A stretch of 64,000 bases of DNA from Loktanella sp. M215 (lineage in GTDB: Bacteria; Pseudomonadota; Alphaproteobacteria; Rhodobacterales; Rhodobacteraceae), in the NCBI RefSeq assembly GCF_021735925.1, contig NZ_WMEA01000004.1:124001-188000 (forward strand), given 5' to 3'. The translations under genes were made by a program, and so were the position numbers. Below the pieces are notes generated by a model, which made no database searches, was not told the origin of the DNA, and worked only from the letters and a program-made list of their open reading frames with translations. Positions 51,478 through 60,323 of the stretch are shown here, piece by piece. The number at the start of each line of letters is the position of its first letter. Within the stretch, counting starts at the first letter, position 1.

Positions 51478-52665
51478 TCATTCTGAGGTATACCATCTCA
51501 TATCGGGGTTGAGCGTTTGGCTCAGTCTTGTGCCAGTCTTTAACAAGCTTCCAAAATAACCTGTGGGGTCGGCAATGGTTGCAACACGTGCAGCGATCTC
51601 ATTTTGGGCTTCAAGCGCAGATCGCCAGCCATTCGATGCGATGCCGCTTGCCAAAACATTCGAGTCAATTCTCAGCATCTTTCCGAACTCATGAACGATT
51701 TGAAGCGCGTGATGATCTGATCTGGGTATTTCGGGGTAGAAACTTCGAATATGTGTCAGCTTTTGCCAGAGATTGGTCAACGACTGCGGTGTTGTTTTTT
51801 TTGTATATGATTTTTGAGGTTCTTTGTGCCGGTCGTTTCGTCCGTCTGTGGCGGACGTTTCCTGCGATTCTGCATTTTGTTTTTTCGCGACACAGGGGGC
51901 TTCAACCTGAACGTTGACCGTGGTTCCGTTCGAAGTTAGATCCGGTTTCTTTGCGGCACGGGTGTCAGCGATGATGCCTTTGAGTTTAAAGATGATGGCG
52001 CGTGCTTCGATGACAGTCGTTGTGGCACGACGCAGGATATTGCGGATGCTGTCGAGAAATCTTGTGACTTCCTTGTCGACGTCGAGGCCGAGACAGGTCA
52101 TCCGAAGCGACTGGATACAGGACCGCATCCCGCGCAGCTCGGCCGCGTCGTCGCGACGTTGCTGCGCTAAGTCGATAATTTCCGCCGACCGCGCCAGAAG
52201 AGGTGACAGGTCGATCCCGAAGGCACCAATGACCTTGCCAGATCGTTGGATTGGAAATCGTTTCCCGTTGGCGCTGTCTTTCCTTGTGATCAGGCCGACA
52301 TTTTCGAGTGTCTCCAAATGCCGACGCAACTGGCGGTCAGTGATACCTTTTGCCCTGAAGCAAAGGGTGGCGTTGGCGGCGTAGACTGTGAGCAGCGTCA
52401 GCGGCGTAATTGGATTGTCGATACCCGTTTTGGAATCCTTGCACGGTAGGCAGCTCAACAGAGCGTCGATGACGACAACCGATGCGGGGCGCAAACCAAG
52501 ATCTTTCGCGGCGGTATTGACCGCGGCCAACAGATCACGGCGCCTTACAGGGTGAAAATATGGCTGCTGCGCAACCGTTCCCACACCATCAAATGCGGAG
52601 TGTTCATCTACGGCACAATTCGACTGTGCCCTGGCTTCAAGAGCCATTGCTGGATGGTGGTACAT
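51478..52665 (-). CDS. repC: RepC plasmid replication initiator
   Basis: The 395-residue protein has AKDLGLRPASVVVIDALLSC, TPLTLLTVYAANATLCFRAK, GITDRQLRRHLETLENVGLI and ADPTGYFGSLLKTG, characteristic of alphaproteobacterial RepC. RepC binds the origin, which in this family lies within repC itself. It is the last gene of repA-repB-repC on the minus strand, after a 235-bp gap from repB that holds the regulatory RNA. The start at 52665 is the first ATG; the ATG at 52647 is also possible, and no strong ribosome-binding site was visible. Confidence 0.93.
   Translation of the reverse strand: MYHHPAMALEARAQSNCAVDEHSAFDGVGTVAQQPYFHPVRRRDLLAAVNTAAKDLGLRPASVVVIDALLSCLPCKDSKTGIDNPITPLTLLTVYAANATLCFRAKGITDRQLRRHLETLENVGLITRKDSANGKRFPIQRSGKVIGAFGIDLSPLLARSAEIIDLAQQRRDDAAELRGMRSCIQSLRMTCLGLDVDKEVTRFLDSIRNILRRATTTVIEARAIIFKLKGIIADTRAAKKPDLTSNGTTVNVQVEAPCVAKKQNAESQETSATDGRNDRHKEPQKSYTKKTTPQSLTNLWQKLTHIRSFYPEIPRSDHHALQIVHEFGKMLRIDSNVLASGIASNGWRSALEAQNEIAARVATIADPTGYFGSLLKTGTRLSQTLNPDMRWYTSE
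52516..52531. promoter_or_regulatory. Degenerate parS-like site inside repC
   Basis: ATTGACCGCGGCCAAC matches the plasmid's parS at 14 of 16 positions and lies near the 5' end of repC. It may be a weak RepB site or chance similarity under coding constraint. Confidence 0.35.
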
Positions 52666-52734
52666 ACATTTTCAGACGACAAAATGATACCGGTCACCGA
52701 AATCGGTGTTGCAGCGTTCAAAATTTGGGGGTAC

Positions 52735-52797
52735 CAATGAATTGCAGTAGATCGGGACCCTCTGGAGCGCTTAGCCGCCTTCGGGGGGTTTCTTTTT
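52735..52797 (+). ncRNA. Antisense counter-transcribed RNA (incA/ctRNA)
   Basis: RepABC units usually encode a small RNA opposite to repC's leader in the repB-repC gap. Here the plus strand of that gap holds a GC-rich hairpin region ending in AGCCGCCTTCGGGGGG and a T-rich tail, TTTCTTTTTG (about 52773-52797). Position and strand fit the ctRNA that limits RepC synthesis and sets incompatibility. The 5' end is a guess. Confidence 0.5.
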
Positions 52798-52844
52798 GTG
52801 TGGTGCCTGCCTCCTTTAACTGGGTTTCTTTTTCGTTTGGGGAA

Positions 52845-52860
52845 GTTGGCCATGGCCAAC
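52845..52860. promoter_or_regulatory. parS: parS partition site between repB and repC
   Basis: GTTGGCCATGGCCAAC is a perfect palindrome of the same family with centre AT instead of GC, flanked by A and T to give 18 bp. It lies in the repB-repC gap beside the putative antisense RNA. Confidence 0.7.
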
Positions 52861-52900
52861 TAAATGAAAACAATGGGTTGCGGGGTGAAACTCCGCATGT

Positions 52901-53854
52901 TTACTGTTTTTCATCCTTCCAAGCCGCATATAGCTTTTCGAGATTATCCTCGACGAAGCCGATGAAGCCATGTTCCTTTTTATCCGATATTTCAATCGTG
53001 AGGCGACGCCCCTTAGCAGTGCATGCGACAGGTGTGTCACCGATCTTTCGCGGCGGGGCAGGGGGGGCAGCCACACTCTTGGGCGCCTGCGAGGGTACTG
53101 CATGTTCCGATGCCTGCATGTGTTTGATGATCGCCGCGATCTTTTCGGCGCCTGATCCCACAGTAGGAAGAAGGGCCATCGCATCCTCATCGGTCGGTCG
53201 GCCTTCCAGGCCGAAAAGCCGGCGGAGTTCCAACCACTGCCTGCGACCTACGTCATGGGCCGCGCCGATGCCGTAGATGACATCCTGTGGAACATCCTTG
53301 GCAACGCCAATGAGTTTGCTCAACGTCCCTTTGTCCACGGCCAACACGTCGCAGATCTCAGCACGCGTAAACCCTTGGTCTTCAAGTTTGACGGAGAAGA
53401 TGGCCTGCTCGATGAAGCTGCGTTCAAGGCGGGCCGAATTCTCGAGGGCTTGGGACACCAGCGCTTCCCGTGGCTCCATTTCTTTGATGAAGGCTTTGAC
53501 TTGAATGCCGAGCCTGCGGCACGCCGCAATACGGCGACGACCATAGACAACTTCGTAGCGCGGTCCTGCCCCGCGGCGGTATCTCAGAAGGGCAGGGAGC
53601 TGCTGGCCGGATGTCTTGATGGATTCGACGAGGGCGTCGAGTTCGACGCTGACATCGAAGCGGTCGGCTATATCGGAGTCGGCAATGTCGTTGACATTGA
53701 CGTCCTGCGCCGACTGTGAAGAGACCTGAGCCAGAACATCCGACATGCTTTTGAGCGCACGCGGAGCACCCTCATCCGTTCCGGACGGCACAGGGGCAGC
53801 TGCAGTCTTGGACCCCATCTGCGCAAGGCTGCGTGACAGCAGATCACGTTTCAT
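52901..53854 (-). CDS. repB: RepB, ParB-type partition protein
   Basis: The 317-residue protein has a ParB N-terminal nuclease-like/CTP-binding region (SVELDALVESIKTSGQQLPA; YEVVYGRRRIAACRRLGIQV) and an HTH (FTRAEICDVLAVDKGTLSKL). RepB binds parS and works with RepA to segregate the plasmid. Its start overlaps the repA end by 11 bp. Length is normal for RepB. Confidence 0.94.
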   Translation of the reverse strand: MKRDLLSRSLAQMGSKTAAAPVPSGTDEGAPRALKSMSDVLAQVSSQSAQDVNVNDIADSDIADRFDVSVELDALVESIKTSGQQLPALLRYRRGAGPRYEVVYGRRRIAACRRLGIQVKAFIKEMEPREALVSQALENSARLERSFIEQAIFSVKLEDQGFTRAEICDVLAVDKGTLSKLIGVAKDVPQDVIYGIGAAHDVGRRQWLELRRLFGLEGRPTDEDAMALLPTVGSGAEKIAAIIKHMQASEHAVPSQAPKSVAAPPAPPRKIGDTPVACTAKGRRLTIEISDKKEHGFIGFVEDNLEKLYAAWKDEKQ

Positions 53855-55046
53855 TGCTATCTCCTCGTCCCCATGAGTTCTGAATCATGATTTCAATGTC
53901 GTTGGAAAACCCGATGACGGATTCCAATGCGCGTTCGTATGTCTTGCGGTTCTTGACGGCCGACAGATCAACTTCGAAGATCGTCCTCTGTGAGAGGCCG
54001 GCCTCACTGACTGCCGAAGACTTGACGAAAGGCGTTTTTATGACGCTGTCGCCCAAAAGCTCCCGCATCCATTCTGATAGGTCTTGCTGTGTGCTAATGG
54101 CCGTATCGAACCGCGTAAGAAGATAGGCGAAGTTATCGTAGGCGCCGATTCCACCATTCGTATGAAGCACTTCGAGAACGCCTGAGGCCATCGTTAGGAA
54201 TTGGCTTGCAGAGGCCAGATCAACACGCTCGGGAATGATGGTCATCAGAAGTGAGGTTGACGCGCACACCGCCGACATTGTCAGGTATCCGAGTTGCGGA
54301 GGACAGTCGATCAGAACGATATCGTAATCGTCTTCAACCTGCCGTAGCGAGTCCCGGATCCGATTGAAGAAAACAGGTTGCTCGCCGCGGCTAAGGGCCA
54401 TCGGCGTCTCTGTCTCGAACTCCGAGAGCATGATGCCGCCAGGGACGATATCGAGATTTGGGAAATAGGTCTTTTTGAGCACATCAACGATTGGGACGCG
54501 CACACTCTCACCGTCATTGTAGCGAATTGCGTCGTAGAGAGTACCACCCTTCCTGAAATCGATCTCCGGCTGATAGCCGAAGAACGTGGTCAGGGAGGCT
54601 TGCGGATCACTATCGAGCAAAAGTACACGATACCCGCGCATGGCGAGCCGCATGCCGAGGCTTATCGTCGTGGTGGTTTTGCTCGAACCGCCTTTGAAAT
54701 TCACGGTGGACCAGATTTGAAGCTTGTCACCGGGCCGCCGGCCCGGGAGGAACTGGAGAGGATCCTTCGCGTTCTGCGCCAAGATGTGTCGGATCTCGAT
54801 GATGTTCTCTGCCGTGTAAAGGCGCTTGTTGTTAGCCCCCTGCTCGACCTCTGGAATGCGACCATCGAAATGCGCTTTGCGAAGGTACCCGTCACTGACG
54901 CGCAGCAGTTCAGCCACTTCAGGCGTTGCAAAGCTCCGGAGAGTCTTTTGCTCTTTGGGGGCGAGGAACAGCTTCGACATGTGTTCCAAAGCTTCGGAAA
55001 GGCGCTCTGCGTCTTCGCGCAACTTGTCGTGCAGCACTGAATGCAT
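53844..55046 (-). CDS. repA: RepA, ParA-type partition ATPase
   Basis: The 400-residue protein has an N-terminal HTH (ATPEVAELLRVSDGYLRKAH, residues about 40-59), deviant Walker A FKGGSSKTTTT (residues 117-127), and LLLDSDPQASLTTFFGY and DIVLIDCPPQLGYLTMSA. RepA segregates the plasmid and represses the repABC promoter. The ATG at 55044-55046 begins MHSVLHDKLR. It is the first gene of the operon. Confidence 0.95.
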   Translation of the reverse strand: MHSVLHDKLREDAERLSEALEHMSKLFLAPKEQKTLRSFATPEVAELLRVSDGYLRKAHFDGRIPEVEQGANNKRLYTAENIIEIRHILAQNAKDPLQFLPGRRPGDKLQIWSTVNFKGGSSKTTTTISLGMRLAMRGYRVLLLDSDPQASLTTFFGYQPEIDFRKGGTLYDAIRYNDGESVRVPIVDVLKKTYFPNLDIVPGGIMLSEFETETPMALSRGEQPVFFNRIRDSLRQVEDDYDIVLIDCPPQLGYLTMSAVCASTSLLMTIIPERVDLASASQFLTMASGVLEVLHTNGGIGAYDNFAYLLTRFDTAISTQQDLSEWMRELLGDSVIKTPFVKSSAVSEAGLSQRTIFEVDLSAVKNRKTYERALESVIGFSNDIEIMIQNSWGRGDSNET

Positions 55047-55894
55047 TATGGTCGGCCCCGCTCAATGTGTCCCGACCGGCGTTACTGAACCACAGAGTGT
55101 CTTGCTAGACACCAGAAACGCGGAGGACTTATTTTTGTGTCGTATTGCGTTACAGCTATGACTGCCCAACTTGATGAACTCAAGAAAAATTTACGCCCCG
55201 ATACGGCTCCTCTCGAAAAAAAACAGTCCGAACCTACTATTTAACTTCATGCAGTGCATGAGCCTTGCAACTCACAAGGCTGATTTTAAAAGATAATTTT
55301 ATCCACAGGTTGTCCACAGGCGTCGTTTGTTCGATTTCCGGAACTTTGACTTGAATGTTCGTCCGTACAAGCAAGTAACGCGTTTGACGATAGATCGGGA
55401 CGAAACGGGTTTTGGATTGTGGTCAACTCGAATCTTTACCGCACCGGAAGGCTCTGCTCAATTCCTACGACTTCAGGCGCTTTGGCGTTACGCAAGCGCA
55501 CGCATGTCGAGATGGCTGCGTAAAAATGGGCTAATTTTTCGCATGGAGTCGCAATGATCACGGCATGAAAGAGTGATGAGGTCAGACAATTAAAGCGCTG
55601 AGTACTTGGCATGAGGCTCCTATGCGGCAGACGCTTCTTAAGTGAACTCAACCAGATCAGATGTCGCTAAGACCTTCACTGCATTGAGACGATTCATGGC
55701 GGACAATGACGAACCTCTTGCAATGCTGTCTCCTTGTTATATCGCATTGAAGTGATCCAACGCGGCCTGACGCCGGGCCGAAGGTCCTGACCGTCAGGCT
55801 GTCTTTTCTCAGCGGGGAAGCCGCCAGAAGAAAAAGGCGGGGCAGGGGGCGGGCGCAGCTCGCCCTCTGCCGCGTCACCTATCCCCACGCAGGC
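55047..55894. other. Region upstream of repA, no clear gene
   Basis: About 850 bp hold no convincing coding sequence; the open frames are short and lack start signals. The part nearest repA must hold its promoter. Two DnaA boxes occur at 55299-55318 next to an AT-rich stretch. Confidence 0.5.
55299..55318 (+). promoter_or_regulatory. Pair of DnaA boxes upstream of repA
   Basis: TTATCCACA (55299-55307), a perfect DnaA box, is followed two bases later by TTGTCCACA (55310-55318), one mismatch. The preceding TTTTAAAAGATAATTTT is AT-rich. RepABC origins usually lie in repC, so these may regulate the repA promoter or assist replication. Confidence 0.6.
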
Positions 55895-55923
55895 AAAAAA
55901 CCCCGACCATATAGGCCGGGGTT
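55895..55923 (-). terminator. Terminator of the ardC gene
   Basis: On the minus strand, AACCCCGGCC and GGTCGGGGTT form a 10-bp stem (one G-T pair) around TATAT, then a run of T. It lies about 30 bp after the ArdC stop, a standard Rho-independent terminator. Confidence 0.85.
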
Positions 55924-55953
55924 CCAGATGGTGCAGACCGTCAGGATATAGAC

Positions 55954-56874
55954 TCACGCGGCGGCGCGGTCGTCCTGTGCGACGGTCTCGGCGTCGGCTG
56001 CTGCCAGCACAAAATCGACAGCCTTTTGTGCTTCTGCGGCGGCCTTGAAAATCAGACCCTTGTCGGATTTCAGCGCTTCAAGCCAACCCTCGATGTAGGC
56101 TGCGCTTTGGTCAAATTCCGGCTCGACGCCAAGGCGCACGGCCAACAGGCAAGCGCCAATCTCGGCCACAAGTTCCTCGAACGCATATGCGGCCTTGTTG
56201 CCAAATTTCTTGATCCGGTCCAGCCGCTTTTCCGCGCCAGTCCAGTGTGTGATTTCATGAGCCAGAACGCCATAGTAGCGGGCGGCGTTGGTGAACGTGC
56301 CAACGGGCGGCATGTGAACCTGATCCGTTGCGGGGCGATAGTAGGCGCGGGGGTCTGTGGTGCTGACAATATCGGCCCCGATGCTGCCGAAAAATGCCTC
56401 AAGGGCTGGGTCGGCCTCGGTGCCAAGGTCGCGGGCGGGGTCGGGCTGAACGTAGTATTCAGCGGGCAAACCCTCGATCTGATCCGCGTTAAAGACGTTG
56501 TTCGCCTTCGCAAAGCCGATGCGGGCCTTGCTCCCGCCTTCGCTGCCGCCGTCGCTCTGCCCGTCGTCCTTCTGCTCGAAGGTGCCATAGAAAACGCTGC
56601 GGGCGCATTTCTCGCCCTTCTTCACGGTGCCGCCAAGCTGCTGCGCCTGATTAAATGTCATCCAGCGTTCGGACGCATAACTACGATCCGATGCGACAGC
56701 CCACAACATCAGGACGTTGATGCCGCGATAGGCTTCGCCATTGTGACGGACGGGCAGGCAAGCGCCAACTGCGCCACCTGTCCACGGCTTGCGCCACGGC
56801 GGGGTGCCTGCCTCAATCTGTGCGATGATTGTGTCGGTGACGTGCTGGTGAATGTCCAAACGCTCTTTAGCCAT
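55954..56874 (-). CDS. ardC: ArdC-type antirestriction protein
   Basis: The 306-residue protein has an N-terminal ssDNA-binding domain (IIAQIEAGTPPWRKPWTGG; GEAYRGINVLMLWAVASDRS; MTFNQAQQLGGTVKKGEK) and a C-terminal zinc-metalloprotease-like domain with LAHEITHWTGA (H-E-x-x-H) and FEELVAEIGA. ArdC proteins bind single-stranded DNA and protect incoming plasmid DNA from restriction during conjugation. I chose the ATG at 56874 because AAGGA precedes it; an upstream ATG would add nine residues. Confidence 0.9.
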   Translation of the reverse strand: MAKERLDIHQHVTDTIIAQIEAGTPPWRKPWTGGAVGACLPVRHNGEAYRGINVLMLWAVASDRSYASERWMTFNQAQQLGGTVKKGEKCARSVFYGTFEQKDDGQSDGGSEGGSKARIGFAKANNVFNADQIEGLPAEYYVQPDPARDLGTEADPALEAFFGSIGADIVSTTDPRAYYRPATDQVHMPPVGTFTNAARYYGVLAHEITHWTGAEKRLDRIKKFGNKAAYAFEELVAEIGACLLAVRLGVEPEFDQSAAYIEGWLEALKSDKGLIFKAAAEAQKAVDFVLAAADAETVAQDDRAAA

Positions 56875-57536
56875 TTTTTCGATCCTTTGCGGTGGTGCCA
56901 CGTGTCCGGTCTGGTGCCGAAACTCGGGCGAGGGGTCAGACGAGGAAGCGCTTCAGCGCGCCCCTCTTCTGAAACCTTGCCTCCCGGCGAGGGCAGGGGG
57001 GGAACCGCCGCAATGGGAAAATCAAGCGGACAAGGGGGTGGTGCGGCCCGCAGCGCAAAGCGCGAGGACACGGCCCCGCAGGACGCGCAGTATTTTACTG
57101 TTGCGGTGGGGGACCGGCGGTCCCCATCTTTCTTTCTTTTCTTGGCGGTGCAGCGGCGTTCGGCTTGTCCGAACCCCGCGCCGCGCCCCAGCGATCGTCA
57201 CCCGAAAGGGCGCATCGGCACGGACCAGGACGACCATGGCCGAAGGTTTGCGCACTGGCTCGGAGAGACAGGGCGCAGGCCATTCGGACAGGGAGGATGG
57301 GCCGGGACGTTGCGGGCGGAAGCCGGTCTGCCGGCTGGAGCCTAGAGTATCCGTTGTGCGTCAAGCGTCAGAAACAGGGTTTCTTGGCAACAGCGGTCGT
57401 TCGTGCGTGGCGCAGCGAATGACCGGACAGAGCCCTTCCAAGACGTCCATCGATGATAATACAGGGTAGCCAAGCAAGCCGATGGGACTCATGGTTAAGC
57501 ACTCGGATGACGAGAAAGCGAATTGCCTACTTGACC
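56875..57536. other. Region between ardC and the DapA-family gene, no clear gene
   Basis: About 660 bp. Open frames on both strands overlap each other and look like GC-rich shadows. It contains the promoter of ardC and a plus-strand hairpin with a T-rich tail at 57109-57140. Confidence 0.5.
57109..57140 (+). terminator. Hairpin with T-rich tail
   Basis: GGGGACC (57109-57115) and GGTCCCC (57119-57125) form a 7-bp stem with a 3-base loop, followed by ATCTTTCTTTCTTTTC. It has terminator form on the plus strand, but no plus-strand gene was identified upstream. Confidence 0.5.
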
Positions 57537-58433
57537 TCAAATATCCTCGAGCAGAGGACGTAGGGCAATCTCGACCCTTCCTCGGAACGCTTGATCGAGC
57601 GGCAGGATTGGACGGGTCGGAGTGATGCGCCCGAACCCCAGAGTCTCTGCGATGGCAAACATCACACGAAAGCTCCCGAATTCCCTGAACAGCGCCCAAA
57701 GGGGAGCGAAAGTGCGGTCGATACGCTCGGCCTCGGCCGTCTCTCCGGCTTGCGCGGCGCGGGTAAGCGCCAGCGCGTGCTCCGGCAGCAGACCGGCCAC
57801 GACGCTATACCAGCAGGCACCGCCGGCGAGCAGCGCGTCCTTCGCGCCATAGTCGCCGCTATAGCCGATGGCGAAGCCTTCCGGCGTCACGTCCTGCAAA
57901 CGACGCAGTTCGCCCGCGTAATCGCTATCGGCGGGCAGCGGCATCTTCACGGCAGTCACGTTCGGGATTTCGGCCAGACGCGCGATCAGGCCCGGGCTGA
58001 AGATGAATTTCGTGGTGCCTGGATTATTGTAGATGCACAGGGGCAGATCGCCGGCTGCGGCTACGGCCTTGAAATGGTAGAAGACCTCTTCGTCGGTCAG
58101 CGACTGATAGGACATGGGCGCGAGTAGCAGGCCATCCGCACCGGCTTGCCGGGCATCGCGGGCGAGGTTTTCGGCAACATCAGTCGTGAGAGCGCCGACA
58201 CCGACGATGAGCGGCGTCCTTCCCGCCACGCAGTCCACAGCGGCCCGGAGCGTGCGCTTGCGATCCTCTGGCGTCAGGTAGGCGTATCCGACGGTGCTTC
58301 CGAGTAGTCCGATGGAATCCGCCCCCGCAGCCATGATCCGCTCGAGGAACCGTTGCAGAAGCTCGGGCTTCAGCCGGCCCTCGTCGTCGGCAGGCGTAAG
58401 GGGGAAGGCCGACAGGCCAGCAAACAGGTTCAT
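57537..58433 (-). CDS. DapA/NanA-family aldolase (class I lyase), substrate unknown
   Basis: The 298-residue TIM-barrel protein has the Schiff-base lysine in VTAVKMPLPADSDY, catalytic Tyr in LPLCIYNNPGTTKF and GADSIGLLGSTVGYAYLTPE in place of the usual GTTGE loop. It belongs to the dihydrodipicolinate synthase / N-acetylneuraminate lyase superfamily, whose members condense or cleave pyruvate with different aldehydes. The substitution at the GTTGE loop argues against a true DapA. Its neighbour is an amino-acid exporter pair, so an amino-acid-related role is possible. Confidence 0.8.
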   Translation of the reverse strand: MNLFAGLSAFPLTPADDEGRLKPELLQRFLERIMAAGADSIGLLGSTVGYAYLTPEDRKRTLRAAVDCVAGRTPLIVGVGALTTDVAENLARDARQAGADGLLLAPMSYQSLTDEEVFYHFKAVAAAGDLPLCIYNNPGTTKFIFSPGLIARLAEIPNVTAVKMPLPADSDYAGELRRLQDVTPEGFAIGYSGDYGAKDALLAGGACWYSVVAGLLPEHALALTRAAQAGETAEAERIDRTFAPLWALFREFGSFRVMFAIAETLGFGRITPTRPILPLDQAFRGRVEIALRPLLEDI

Positions 58434-58446
58434 GGTAATTTCTCCT

Positions 58447-58627
58447 TCAAACGCGTGAGAAGATCAAGCGCAGCCCGGCTAACACGAAGAAAACGGCCAG
58501 AACGCCTTCGATTCCGCGCCGGGCGCGCTGGTAGAGGCGGACCATCGGCGCAGTCGGGAACACGAGCGCGTATCTTCAGTGTGCTCGGACTGGGGCTCCC
58601 AGCCGCGATCACGTAGGCGGTGAACAT
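58447..58627 (-). pseudogene. LysE-family exporter remnant with internal deletion
   Basis: Read on the minus strand, the start encodes MFTAYVIAAGSPSPSTLKI, the beginning of a LysE/RhtB-type exporter. After a break of frame, the C-terminus follows: MVRLYQRARRGIEGVLAVFF and VLAGLRLIFSRV with a stop at 58447. The middle, about 140 residues, is absent. This is a deleted paralogue beside the intact exporter at 58638. Confidence 0.7.
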
Positions 58628-58637
58628 TGTTTTCTCC

Positions 58638-59249
58638 TCAGGTCCCCACCAGTAGCTTGAACGCGATGAGCCACATTACCATCGCGATCAAGATCTCCAT
58701 GATGCGCCATGCCGCCGGTCGCTCGAACACCGGGCGCAGCCCGATGGCTCCGTAGCCGAGGGCGAAGAAAAAGACGAATGACCCGAGAATTGCCCCGACA
58801 GCGAAGGACCCCCGGCTGTCGGCAAACTGAGTGGAAATGGTCCCCAGTAGGACGACCGTATCGAGATAGACATGCGGATTCAGCCAAGTGATGGCGAGAC
58901 AGGCCACAAGTGTGCGGTAAATATCCGTCATCGCCAGCGACGAATCTGCGGTCAGCGCCTCGTTCGACCGCAGCGCCGACAGAAGGCTTTTTACACCATA
59001 CCAGACTAGGAAAGCCGCCCCGGCGTAGCGCATGACCGGCTCCAGCCAGGGCAACCACCCGGAGACGGTCTGAAAGCTGGTCACGCCCACAGTGATCAGG
59101 ATCGCGTCTGAAACCGCGCATGCAAGACAGACCGCCAAGACGTGCTCGCCACGCAGTCCCTGCCGCAGCACGAAGGCGTTCTGCGCGCCGATGGCTACAA
59201 TGAGACTCATGCTCATCATCATGCCGGTGAAGAATACTGCGAGATCCAT
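58638..59249 (-). CDS. argO: LysE/ArgO-family basic amino acid exporter
   Basis: The 203-residue protein has about six membrane helices. MSLIVAIGAQNAFVLRQGLR matches the N-terminus of LysE/ArgO, with AITWLNPHVYLDTVVLLG the conserved N-P-x-x-Y-x-D motif. It exports arginine or lysine. The divergent regulator is of the LysG/ArgP type, which is the usual partner. The start is the ATG at 59247-59249. Confidence 0.92.
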   Translation of the reverse strand: MDLAVFFTGMMMSMSLIVAIGAQNAFVLRQGLRGEHVLAVCLACAVSDAILITVGVTSFQTVSGWLPWLEPVMRYAGAAFLVWYGVKSLLSALRSNEALTADSSLAMTDIYRTLVACLAITWLNPHVYLDTVVLLGTISTQFADSRGSFAVGAILGSFVFFFALGYGAIGLRPVFERPAAWRIMEILIAMVMWLIAFKLLVGT

Positions 59250-59346
59250 ATTTGGGCATCCAATCCAAAAACTTGCCCTTGCGATAATCGCTATTGAGGA
59301 GTTAGTGAAATTAAACTCTATAATGTGGATTAAGGACGGCTAAATC

Positions 59347-60246
59347 ATGGTAGACTATGCCGCACTTCGTGCGGTCGCTGCGGTAGTGCGGACTGGAAGC
59401 TTCGAACGAGCCGCCGCCTCTCTCAACGTGACATCGTCGGCCGTTTCGCAGCGCGTCAAGCATTTCGAGGAGCGCCTTGGAGCGGTGCTCATAGAGCGCG
59501 GCACGCCATGCACTGCCACGGAGAAGGGTCTTGCGCTCTGTCAGCACATGGATCGCGTGGGCATGCTTGAGAAGGACCTCATGGCGCAGCTGCCCGAGAT
59601 CTCAGGCTTCGAAGGTGCCACGCAACGGGTTACCCTGAACGTGGCCACGAACGCCGACAGTCTAGGGACCTGGTTTGTCGAGGCCATCGCCTCCTTCACC
59701 AAGGTCACCGATTATCTCGTGAACGTGGCCATCGACGACGAGGACCATACGGTCGACTGGCTGCGCCGCGGCCGGGTGCTTGCTGCCGTCACTGCTCTGG
59801 AACGCCCTGTCCAGGGATGCCGAGTCACGTCACTCGGATCACTCCGCTACCAGGCGACAGCGAGCCCTGACTATGTTGCCCGATACTTTCCCGGTGGCCT
59901 CACGGAAGAGGCTTTCCAGCGCGCGCCCGCCCTCACCTTCAACCAGAAGGATAGACTCCAGACTGTCTGGGCGCGAGAAGTTTTTGGGTACGAGCTATCC
60001 TTCCCCACCCACTGGCTTCCCTCGACGCAGAGCTTCCTGGAGGGAAGTTTGGCCGGTATGGGGTGGGCGCTCAACCCGGTCCAGCTTGCAAAGCAACATC
60101 TCGAACGCGGAGAACTTGTCGAGCTCCTTCCTGGAAAGGTGCTCGAGCGACGCCTGTTCTGGCAGATCAACCGCCTTGCATCCGACCAGCTTCACGACTT
60201 GACCCGGTCAATCCTCTCCGTAGCGCGTCAAGAACTCGGTTCGTGA
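59347..60246 (+). CDS. argP: LysR-type regulator of the exporter (ArgP/LysG)
   Basis: The 299-residue protein has an N-terminal HTH (GSFERAAASLNVTSSAVSQR, residues about 17-36) and a LysR effector domain with LNVATNADSLGTWFVEAI and GMGWALNPVQLAKQHLERGE, characteristic of ArgP/IciA/LysG. It senses lysine or arginine and activates the divergent exporter gene; the 97-bp spacer between them should hold its binding site. The start ATG at 59347 is in good family register. Confidence 0.92.
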   Translation: MVDYAALRAVAAVVRTGSFERAAASLNVTSSAVSQRVKHFEERLGAVLIERGTPCTATEKGLALCQHMDRVGMLEKDLMAQLPEISGFEGATQRVTLNVATNADSLGTWFVEAIASFTKVTDYLVNVAIDDEDHTVDWLRRGRVLAAVTALERPVQGCRVTSLGSLRYQATASPDYVARYFPGGLTEEAFQRAPALTFNQKDRLQTVWAREVFGYELSFPTHWLPSTQSFLEGSLAGMGWALNPVQLAKQHLERGELVELLPGKVLERRLFWQINRLASDQLHDLTRSILSVARQELGS

Positions 60247-60323
60247 ACAAGGAGCGTCGGGAATGGCAGGGACGTCCGCACAGCGGGCCTCGGTCCAATG
60301 CTCGGCGAAGGTCCGATCCTACG

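Noticed and set aside
51140..51496. 118-codon minus-strand ORF downstream of repC
   Set aside because: It overlaps a parS site and the repC end, has unusual composition and no start signal.
55327..55957. Short ORFs on both strands between repA and ardC
   Set aside because: They overlap the DnaA-box region and the ardC terminator, and their translations are low-complexity or unlike known proteins.
56852..57469. Several GC-rich ORFs between ardC and the DapA-family gene
   Set aside because: Mutually overlapping on both strands, rich in Arg/Pro/Ala, with no start signals; typical GC-rich shadows.
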